DNA from: Mxb001 sp046046455
GTDB taxonomy: Bacteria > Actinomycetota > Actinomycetes > S36-B12
DNA length: 41,083 nucleotides
Direction: 5' to 3'
Assembly (NCBI GenBank): GCA_046046455.1
Contig: JBJOJS010000119.1
Span: 1-41,083, forward strand
Shown: positions 24,170 through 34,600 of the stretch, piece after piece
Position numbering within the stretch: position 1 is the first letter of the stretch
Layout: each line of letters opens with the position of its first letter
Translations under genes and position numbers: made by a program
The notes under the pieces: model-generated
Database searches by the model: none
What the model was told of the DNA's origin: nothing
Seen by the model: only the letters and a program-made list of their open reading frames with translations

Positions 24170-25617
24170 GCGCAGATTCGGCACTTCTGAGCGCACAGGC
24201 AGCCGGCGGCATCGACGGTGCCAACGCCTACCTCGAGGCCCAGCAGGAGGTGGCGCGCCGCAAGAAGGCGGCCGTCGACACGGCGCTCGCAGAGGCAGCT
24301 GGGCGCGGTGCGCCTGGTGCATCGATGGGCAGCATCGAGTCGGCGACGAGCGAGCCCTACGACATGGCCGCCCTGAACATGACCCAGCAGGCGGCCGACT
24401 TCAACGCCGACACCGCGCGCCGCACCTCCCGCTGGAACGAGTACGCCCACAACGTCGAGTCGGCTCGCTCGCTGGTCGACACGATCGCCCGCGACCAGGC
24501 ATCGGTCATCGACGCACAGACGAAGGCGCAGCTGGCGTTGCTCCAGGCGCAGCGTCGCTCGTCGGGCGGTGGCGGCGGTGGCGGTGGCGGCGGTGGCAGC
24601 ACGAAGTTCACCGTGAACGAGCTGAAGAAGGCGCTCGCCGACAAGGCAACCGCTGAGGTGGGCGGCAACGTCCGCAAGGAAGCGATCCGAGCCCGCCAGA
24701 TCACCCGTGGCATGGGCGAGCTGATGACGAACAAGAACCGCATCGAGCTCGCTGCCAAGGGGTCGGAGCGGGCGAAGATGCCGTTCGCCGACTGGCTGCG
24801 CCAGAACTACGAGCAGCCGGTCGCTCGAGGCATTGACCTGGCGAAGCGCGCGAAGGACTACGACGAGCGCGCCAAGGGCATGGAGTTCAACACCGATGCG
24901 GGCCTGTACACCAAGCAGGCCCAGCAGGCGATGGGGCGCGAGGCGGCCCGGCTGCGCATGATCGCAGCGAAGTCGAACCCCCAGGCGCAGGCGCTGGTCG
25001 GCTACCGGATGGGTGACAAGTCGCTCGAGGGTGCCTACGAGAAGCAGCTGAAGGACACCGTGCCGCCCGAGCTGCGTCGCAGCCTCTCGAAGAGCATCGC
25101 CGGCGCCAAGGATCAGCTCGGTGGTGCCGTTCGTGAGCAGTCGAGACTGCTCAACGACCCGTCGGTCATTCAGGAGGCGATGAACCGGATCGCCATGAAC
25201 GACCCGATGTTCGCCAACGTCGAGGTGAAGGATCTCATCGAGGCGCTGACCCCGACGTACAACGTCGGCGAGAGCTACGCCGACTACACGAACCGGATCT
25301 CGGGTGGTCCGACCGACGCCGAGGCGGCTCGAGCGAGCGAGCAGGCGGCCAAGGATTCGGCGCAGGCCGACTACGACACCATGTCGCAGCAGATCGGCAT
25401 GGATGTCGAGCAGCTGGCGCGGTCGGCGAACATGAAGCCCGAGCAGGTGTACACCATGCTCAACCAAGACGAGATGCTCAACGCCGCCCTGGCCGACGCC
25501 AGCCAGGCCGAGCAGAACGCTGCCGACGACACCGAGTTCCAAGAGTCGCTGTTCCAGATCCGTCGCCAGCTGGACGCGGTCCAGCGTGCGGTGTTCGACG
25601 CCTACACGGGGTACTGA
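24166..25617 (+). CDS. Putative internal virion protein with Gly linker
   Basis: A 483-residue helical product. The first 120 residues end in an 11-Gly linker near residue 128-138, followed by a mostly helical second domain (SYADYTNRISGGPTDAEAAR, QQIGMDVEQLARSANMKPEQ). Composition and place before the giant protein match the middle internal proteins (gp7/gp20/gp16-like triples) of podoviruses, which enter the cell with the DNA. Membership is by context, not by homology seen. Confidence 0.55.
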   Translation: MSADSALLSAQAAGGIDGANAYLEAQQEVARRKKAAVDTALAEAAGRGAPGASMGSIESATSEPYDMAALNMTQQAADFNADTARRTSRWNEYAHNVESARSLVDTIARDQASVIDAQTKAQLALLQAQRRSSGGGGGGGGGGGSTKFTVNELKKALADKATAEVGGNVRKEAIRARQITRGMGELMTNKNRIELAAKGSERAKMPFADWLRQNYEQPVARGIDLAKRAKDYDERAKGMEFNTDAGLYTKQAQQAMGREAARLRMIAAKSNPQAQALVGYRMGDKSLEGAYEKQLKDTVPPELRRSLSKSIAGAKDQLGGAVREQSRLLNDPSVIQEAMNRIAMNDPMFANVEVKDLIEALTPTYNVGESYADYTNRISGGPTDAEAARASEQAAKDSAQADYDTMSQQIGMDVEQLARSANMKPEQVYTMLNQDEMLNAALADASQAEQNAADDTEFQESLFQIRRQLDAVQRAVFDAYTGY

Positions 25618-25618
25618 C

Positions 25619-28600
25619 ATGGGTGACCTGGCGTCTGCCGGCTCGACCGTCGGCGGCTACCGCAAGTTCGGCACCAGCTCTGGCGGGTCGGGCTACACCC
25701 CGATCTCCAAGCTCACCCGTGACACCCCGGCGCCGAGCCTCTTCGAGCAGTTCGGTGACGTGCTGCGCGGCCTTCCCGGCGGCCTGGCCGAGTTCGCCGG
25801 CAAGGCCGCGCAGACGGTCGCTTCACCGTTCCACCTGGCGTGGGATGCAGCCCAGGGCGACGTGGATGTCGACTCCTTCGGCGACTTCACGAACGAGTAC
25901 CTGCCGTTCGGCGACATGGTGGCGCGTTCGTTGGGCAACTCGGTCATGCGGCTGCGTCACCCGTCGCGCTACCTGCGGGCGATCGAGCGGGGCGAGATCG
26001 TCGGTGTCGTGCTCGAGGATCTCGGCAACGCTGCCATCGTCGCAGGTGGCCTCGGCAAGGCACTCGGCTCCGCTGGCAGCGCCGGGGCCGCCGGTGCGGC
26101 AGCGCGCGCAGCCGAAGCCGGTGCTGCTGCTGGCACGATCGGCGAGGCGGCGACGCAGGCTGTCGCTCGGGGTGCTCAGGCGGGTGCGAGGGGCTCCGGT
26201 GTCGCTCGACTGCTGAACGAGGGCGGGTATCTCGAGGCGGCACAGGCCGCCGAGCGCGCCGGCACGATGCTGAAGCACGGCAGTCGTGTGGTGGACACGG
26301 TCGCCAGCCAGCCGTTCCCGGCGATCCGGTGGGCGTCGGGCAAGCTCGGCGACGCCGCCGCTCCGCTCGTCGAGCGGGCCGTCACCGAACGTCTCGGTCG
26401 CCCCTTCGAGATCGCCCGCACGGGCTCGCGGCCGTTGCGTCTGTCCGAGGTGGCGGCAAACGGGCTCGTCGGCACCCGTGTCGGTCGCAGCGCACTGTTC
26501 TCCCGCCTCACCCCTGAGGGGCAGGCGCTCGCCGACGTGGCACAGCGTCCCCTCGAGGATCAGCTGCTGAAGGCACAGATGGATGTGGCCCAGCCCGGCA
26601 CCATCGTCGAGGAGGTGTCGAAGGAGACGGGTCGGCGCCTGTCGCGCGAAGACCCCGAGTACATCAACCTGTCGAAGGCGACGGTGGCGAAGACGATCGG
26701 AGACCTCGACCAGCAGGTGGCTGGCTGGGCGCGCGAGTATGAGGCGGCGGCCACCCCTGCCGAGCAGGCCGCGGTGATGGATCGGGTTGCCGGCCAGCTG
26801 TCGACGCTGTTCGAAGGCGCTTCCGATTCGTCGCAGATCGTGACGCCCGACGTGGCGAAGATCCTCATCGACGACGCCCTCGGTCGTCTCCCGGCTGCCG
26901 ACGCCGAGTTCATCAACCGGGTGAGCCCGGCGATGCGCGAGATGTACGACATCCTGCCCGAGATGGGCCGCCAGGGTGTCGGTGGCCGGCCGATCACGGC
27001 CGCCGAGATGGGGTCGGAGCCTCTGCCGGTCGAGCAACAGCGGCAGCGCCGTCGCCTCGAGGGGCGCCGTGAGGTGTTGCAGCGCCAGGAGATGCGTGCG
27101 TTCAAGGACATGAACCGCACCCAGGTGCAGGCGAGGATCTCGTCGCTGCTCGCTGACGAGATCCCGGCACCGCCGCGGCTGTCGACGATCATGGAGCGCG
27201 GCAAGTCGGTGCAGCGCGCCGTCGAGGTGGAGCGCCGTGCTCGCAACATGCTGGTGCGAGCCCGCCAGAACCTGCGCCGCCTGTACGCCGACTACGACGC
27301 CGAGCTGCAGCGTGGTGGGGCGAACGTCGATGAGAAGCTCGCTGCCGTCGAGAAGCAGGCCCAGCGCGTCGAGGAGCTGAAGGCGCGTGAGGCCGAGCTG
27401 CGCAGGACTCAGCAGTCGCGCGTGAGCCGGGCGAAGGTTGCCCGTGCTCCGCGTACCGAGCCGCCGCCGCCGGATGTCCCCCCGTCGTCAGGCCCGTCCT
27501 CCCCTGACACGCCCGAACCCCCTTCGGGTGGCGGTGGTGCGGCACCGGCGGCGGCTCCTCGACCGGAGCCCGAGGTGGTTCCGCAGCCCGAGCCCGAGGT
27601 TGCACCGCAGCCCGCCGGGAGCGAGCTGCGCCGGTCGTCGACGCCGACGGAACCGAAGCGCACCACGAAGCTCTCCCGTGTCGCCGAGCGCGCACCGGAG
27701 AAGCCGGCCGAGGCTGCCACGGCGGCACCCGACACTCCGCGCACCCGCCCCGCACGCGCTCGAGTCGAGTTCGAGAGGGCGAAGAAGGCTGCCGACGAGG
27801 CCGAGGCGAACGCCAGCAAGCTCGACGCCGAGTACACCCGCCTCGACAAGGAGCGCAAGGAGCTGCGCGACCAGGGGGTCAAGACCCTGGAGCGCGGCAC
27901 CGCTGAAGAGTTCTCGACGGCGCTGCGCGAGGCCGCCAAGGACGAGCAGCTGTCGCCGTCGGATGCGAAGAAGCTGACCGCCATCGCCGACGAGCTCGAC
28001 CGCCAGGCCGAGGGCGAGCGGAAGTGGGAAGCGCCGACGGAGAAGGTGCTGACCCAGCGCGCCGAGGCGACGATCAAGGCGCACATCGGTTCCGCTCGAT
28101 CGCTCCCGGTGAACCTCGTCGACGGGGAGCTGTGGTACACCGACACCTACCTCATGGCACCGTTGCCGCCGAGGTTGGTCGGGAAGATCACCGAGCCCGG
28201 CACCTACCTGCCCGACTCCGAGAAGGTGTCGGGCTCGTTCAAGGACGAGACGAAGTGGAGGGCCACCGGCAACGAGGCGCCCGACTTCATGAAGCTGCTG
28301 ACGGCGCCGCTCGAGGCGATCAAGAAGGGCGCCTACCGGCGTGCCGAGCCGATCGGGCGCAGCCTCATCGGTGAGGATCAGACGAACGCCATCTTGCTGT
28401 CCGACGGCACCAACACGATCGGCGTGCAGCTCGACAAGCTGAACACCGTCGCCGGCCCCGGCACCGAGCTGTTCATCGGTGACAGCCCGACCAAGCCGGT
28501 GTTGGTGATGCGCAACGGGAAGCCCGTCGGCCTGGTGATGGGTGTGCGCGGTGAGCTCGCGCCCGGCTCGTTCGACGCTGAGGCGTTGGCGAAGCGGGTT

Positions 28601-31600
28601 GGGGACATGGTGAAGAAGTCCCGCGCCTACGCCCGCCCTGGCTCGGCTCTCGACCGCCTCCTCGAGCTCGGGAAGGGCAAGGTGAAGCCCGAGGTCGAGC
28701 AGCGGATCGCTGGGATCTCGAAGCGGATGGCCGAACTGGACCCCGACCGGGAGTCGAAGGGGTGGGTGCGGGAACCGTCGAAGACGGGGTTGATCGCCGA
28801 GGCGCGCGCTGCCGGCGGTCGAGGGAAGTTCGACTCGCCGTACGACAGCGCACAGCGGGCGTTCCGCGACGCCCAGGATGCTGCGGTCAAGGACATCTTC
28901 GAGAACCCCGGCGCCGAGTTCGGCGACCTGGCCAACCACTACACGGACTACAACGCCCGCGTCGGCAGCCAGAACCTCGATCGCGCCACCAACGAGTACC
29001 TGTCGTTCAGGGACCGCCTCGCCGCCGTCAAGAAGGCCGACACCGTCCGCTCGATCATCGAACGCTTCCGAGACGTTGACGGCCTCTCGAGGAAGACGAA
29101 GCGCGCCGAGGTGATGGGCATCCTCGAGACGTACCTCGGGAACCTGAAGAACGACATGGATCGCGCCGCCGAGCGCGCCACGGCCCGCAACGGTCGACCG
29201 GCCGTCATCCCGTCGGACTACCTGTACAACGTGGTGAACCGGCGCATCGACCTGTCGATGTTCCCGTCCGACATGAAGCAGCGCCTCATCGCACAGGCGC
29301 AGTCGGCGATCGACATCATCGAGGGCAAGGCCGAGGGGGTCGCGGCCGCCGCCACCCCGGTGGCGCCGCAGCGCAAGGTGCCTCGCATGGTCACCCCGCC
29401 CGACGGGGTGATGGCGCGGCCGTCGACGCAGACGCGCATCCCCAGGAAGATCGCCGAGGTCGCCAAGCCGGCCGAGGTCACTCGGCGGGCCGATGAGACG
29501 ATCAACGACTACCTCTCCCAGCAGCTGACCTTCAAGTCCGACGAGGCCATCAACGGCGATCGGGTCGTCTTCAACGACAACCTCGGTGGCGTCGGCCTCG
29601 ACAACAAGAATCTCTCGGCGAAGCATCGCGCCGCGCTGGAGGCTGCCGCCGAGCTGGCCGAGACGTGGAAGTCGGGCAAGGTGATCGACCGGGTCGACCC
29701 GTCCACGTTGCAGGTGGGCGAAGTGGTGCGCTCGAACAGCATCGATGTGACGGGCACCGTCGTGTGGGTCAACGACGCCGGGTACGCCGCGATGATCGCA
29801 CCCGACGGCAAGGTGTGGGGCATCAGCGCAAACGAACGGGTCGAGCTGCTGCGACAGACCCCGTTCCCGCACGCAGAACGCCTGAAGGCCGAACGGCAAC
29901 GCCGTGCCACTGAAGCGCCGAAGCCTCAGGTGTCCGACTACACGGTCGAGCTGCGACAGCTGAGTGCGAAGAGCAAGCCGCAGCTGCTCCAGCGTCTCGG
30001 CGTCGACATCCCGAAAGCCTGGAGGAAGCGCAAGGGCGCGCAGCGCGGCATGAACGCCGAGGACGTGTTCGACGGCCTGGTGCCCGAGCGGGGCAAGGCT
30101 TTCGACAGGACCGGCCGCGAGATGAACCGCAAGCCTCTGCGCTCCGTCGAAGAGGTCGCCAAGGAGGCCGGCGACGACGCCATCGTCGTGATCTCCTGCG
30201 GCAACTCGAAGCTCGGCACGGCTGCTGCCGCCGCCGACCTGTACACCAGCGACTACTTCAAGAAGAACCTCGAGGCCGCCCGCGCCATCACCGGCGGCGA
30301 CGACTCTCGCATCCGCATCCTGTCGGCCAAGCACGGCTACCTCCCCCTGGACGAGGTCATCGAGCCGTACGAGGTGTCGTTCAAGTTCAGCGACGAGGGC
30401 GTCATCGACGTGAACACCCTGCGCCGCCAGGCGCGCGGGCTCCCCGACAAGCCGGTCGTCGTGCTCGGCGGCAAGGAGTACACGGGCGCCGTCGTCACCA
30501 CCATCGGCGACCGCCATGTCGTGGCTCCGTTCGTCGGGTCGGAGGGGATCGGGGCGCAGAAGAAGATCGCCGGGGAGATCGCCGGGTCCGCTCGCCGGGC
30601 CGAGTCGCTGAAGCTCTCGAAGCAGGCACCGAAGCCGACCGTGACCGTCACAGCACCCAAGGTGCCGACCGGTGATTCGGTGAAGGTGACGGTGTCTGGC
30701 GACGGGTTGAGGGCGTACGACCAGCTGATGAACCAGCGCCCGTCGACGAAGCCGGCCATCCCCTACCTCGACGTGGTCGATGGCGCGGCCTACGTCGATC
30801 CGCGGGACGTGCCGAAGGTGGTCGAGGCGATCAACGACCGTCGCGCCGAACTGCTCGCCAAGGTGATGGCCCGCAATGGGGCGGGCGCCGAGGGTGCCAT
30901 GCGCATGGTCAACGGCCTCGACGACATCGCTGCCCAGCTCGAGGAGGGCACCCCGCAGGACTGGTCGAAGGCTGCCGAGCCGGCGTCACCGGCCACACCG
31001 AAGCTCGCTGCGGCGGCGAAGCCTCGTCCCGCTGCTCCGCGCAACGTCGTGGAGCCCAAGTCGAAGCTGGCGAAGTCGTACACCCGATCCATCAAGGAAG
31101 CCCGAGTGGACGCTGACGGCAGCGTCCACATGAGCTTCCCCGGCGAGTCGGGTGCGGCAGAGTATCGGGCGCTCGACGACCAGGCCAAGAAGGCGTGGGA
31201 GGCTGCGGGCAGAGACGTGGAGCGCCTGGTGAGCGACGGCGTTGTCGACGCGATCGACGGCAGCGAGGTGCGGCTTGGTGACGTGATCCTCAACGAGAAC
31301 ACGGGCCGCATCTACGTCGTCGCTGAGGGCAGTCCGCACCCCGAGTACGAGTACAAGCTCCCCGGCGATGAGGACGCCGTGCTGCACCTCAGCCCGCCGC
31401 CGCCGGGCGTGCCGCTCGAGCGCGTCGGCTACCGCTTCGGGCACTCCCATCCGACGGGGGGCGGGTCGGTCAGGGCGTACGCCGACGAAACCGTGTACCG
31501 CATGGGGCGCATGCCGGGCTTCGAGAACCTGGCGTTCGACACGTTGCCGCCTGTCGACACCCCCGGCCATGTCCTCACCTACCGGATGAGCGAGATGAGC

Positions 31601-34600
31601 TCGAACGCGCTGATGAAGGAGCTGGCGGCCGAGAAGATCCGGCCCCTCAAGGAGTGGGACGCCGTCGCCAGATGGCGTTGGGACAACCTCGAGGATGCTG
31701 AGAAGATGCGCGCTGGCGGTGCCGTTGGTGAGGTGGCATCGATGGAGCAGCTGCGTCCTGGCAACGTCGTCGAGTGGGATGGCGAGCGTGCGATGGTCGC
31801 CAAGGTGACCGTCGACGACGCCTCGCTGACCAGCAACCCGCGCGCCTACATCGAGCTGCTGTTCGACGCCGACGGCAGGAGCCGCAAGATCAGCCTGCCG
31901 TCGGACGCAGAGCTGGTGCGGTTCGCTCGCGACCTGACGGACCCCGCCGGTCGGCCGCTCGACGGCGGTGGGCAGCCAGCGCCCGTCTCGGCGGTTGCCG
32001 CACCCGAGCCCGAGCCTGCACCTGCTGCCGCTGGTGGCGGTGCGCAGCCGCCGGCCGAGCCGCCCGTGCCGCCTGCTTCCGGCGCGGGCGGTGCTGGCGC
32101 GGGCGGTGGCGACATGAACGTCGGACGTGAGCGCGCCAAGCTGCCGACGGCGCGCGGTCGACGCCTCGAGGCCGAGCGCACCCTCGGCGAGGCCGAGCGT
32201 CGTGCGACCAGCGCCCAGGTGAAGCTGGCTCGCAAGGCTGCCGGCCCTGAGCCGGTGACGATCACGAAGGCGCGCGACGCCGTGTCGACCGCCCTCGACA
32301 ACGTGGAGCGCACCGGTCGCAACCTCGAGGCGGTGAAGACGTTCGGCGAGCTGACCCCTGAGGAGCGCACGGCGTCACGCCAGTGGCGTCGCAGCTACAC
32401 GAAGGACGGGGTGCTGAAGACCCGCAGCGCCGTCGAGCGCATCAACCGCCAGGTCGGTGCCGCCGAGGAGCGGGCGTCGGTCGCTGCTCGACGCCATGCC
32501 CAGCTCGTCGATCAGATCGAGCGCATCAACCGAGACATCGCCGATGTCCCGCACCTGCTGTCCCGGCCGGCGCAGGCCGAGATCCGCGACGCCGTGCATG
32601 GCACGTCGCAGTCGCTGCCGGCCGCCAAGCGCCTCCCCGAGGCCAAGGTCGTCAAGGAGAGGGGCTGGATCGAGCTCGAGGACGGGCGCTGGGGTCGGGT
32701 CGTTGGTCCGAACATGGTCGAGGTCATCGGCCCCAACGGGAAGCCGGTCCTCGGCCCCGACCGCATGCCGATCCTGAAGGCCGACGGCTGGAACGTGCGC
32801 ATGTCGGGCGGCAAGGTCGAGTCGGTGCCGTTCGAAGGGAAGTGGCGGTACGTCGGGGAGCGTTCGGGTGCTGTCGGCACCTTGCAGCGCCAGCTGCGGC
32901 GCCTGCGTGACCCGTTCGGGTTCCTCGCCAACCGGGAGGAGTCGCTGAACGTCAGCAAGGAGGAGCTCGCCGACCTGGCGGCGTCGGGGATGCCGACGAC
33001 GCGCAAGGTGACCGTCGGCAAGGGTGTGGTGTGGGACACGGTGCGCACCGCGGTGAACCGCACGTTCGGCGAGGATGCCGTGGACACCCTCATCGAGGTC
33101 GGCGACGACCTGGCGAACGCTGCCAGCGACCGGGAGCGGTACTCGTACCTCGAGGCCAACGCCGACCGGCTCGGCCTGAACGACGGCGAGCTGCGTGCGC
33201 TCGAGGAGTCGATGCGTGTCGACGAGAAGCTCGCCACGATGGATGCTGTCGTCACCCAGCGGCACAACGACGGCGCCTGGATGGATCTGCCGCATGAACT
33301 GGGACGGCTCACCGAGGATCTCGAGTTCGCTCCGCAGGAGTGGCAGAACGCCCGCAACCGTGTCCGGTTCAACTTCGACGACCGGCGTGCTCGCTCCCTG
33401 GCCGATGACGCTCTCAACGTCGAGGCGATGCCGCCCCGCTGGCGTGCCCCGGCGCAGTTCGCCCGCCGCCAGGTGCGCTGGTATCTCGATGAGGCCCGCC
33501 GGCTCGCCAACGACGGCGACCACCTGGCCGCATCCGAGCAGCTGAAGATCGCCGCCGAGGTGGCGACCAACATCCGCGACCTGGCCGAGATGGGTGTCGA
33601 CCCGATCTACGTTGCCGGTGGCATCCCGGCGAAGAGCATCGGCACCGTCGAGACGGTGTCGAAGTCGCCGCTGCCCGACGAGAAGATGCGTCGCACCCCG
33701 TTCAAGCCGCTCACCGTCGAGGGTGCGCAGCGCACCCAGCTCGACCGCATGGTGCGACGCCTGCGCAACGAGACGTACGACCGGGTGGAGCAGACGTTCG
33801 GCAAGACGGTGTCGCAGGTGCCTGGCCTCGATGGCTGGCTGCGCGACTTCATCGCCGAGAACGACCGCTACCCGGCGCGCGACGAGTTCGTCGACACCGC
33901 CCGCCAGATGGGCTGGGTGCCGCTCAACCGGGCGAAGGGGCTCGGTGCGACGAAGGCAGTCGACAACGCCGGCCGCCTCCTCGAGGACTTGCAGCAGGCC
34001 GAGAAGAACTACGACGACGCCATCCGTTCCGGCGACGATGCCCGCATCCAGCGTGCCCGGCTCGAGCTGGACGCCGCCGACACCGCACACCAGCGGTCGG
34101 TGAACGCCACCCCGAAGGTGCTGCGCGAGGCGTGGGGCCGGTACGAGACGGCTCGAGTGAAGCTGGCGAAGATGCTCGACCAAGACCCCGAGGGCGGGTC
34201 GCTCGAAGGTCGGTACTCGACGGACCCCGATGTGCTGGCCGCAGCACAGAAGGAGTTCGACCAGCGCGCCGCCGAGCTGGCCGCCGCCGAGGAGGCTGCG
34301 CTGCCGAAGCTGGTGCCCGACACGATCGCCCGCGAGATGATGCGCGACGCCTCGCTGTGGGACCGCGGCACGCTGCCCGGCTTCCGGCTGCTCACCCGTG
34401 CGAACCGTGCCTACAAGACCCAGGTGCTGCCGCTGTCGGCCCGCTGGTACATCAACAACACCATCGGCAACGTCATCATGGCCGGCGTGTTCGGTGGCGT
34501 CGGGCCGGTCGAGCTGTTCCGCCAGATCAAGCGCCTCCGCTCCGAGGTCGGGTTCAAGGGCGCGGGGCGCAAGTCGCAGTCGATGCTCGAGGCCGACCTG

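Noticed and set aside
27488..30517. 1009-codon minus-strand frame inside the giant gene
   Set aside because: No motifs or RBS, and composition is antisense-like; the plus-strand giant gene with domain motifs explains the sequence.
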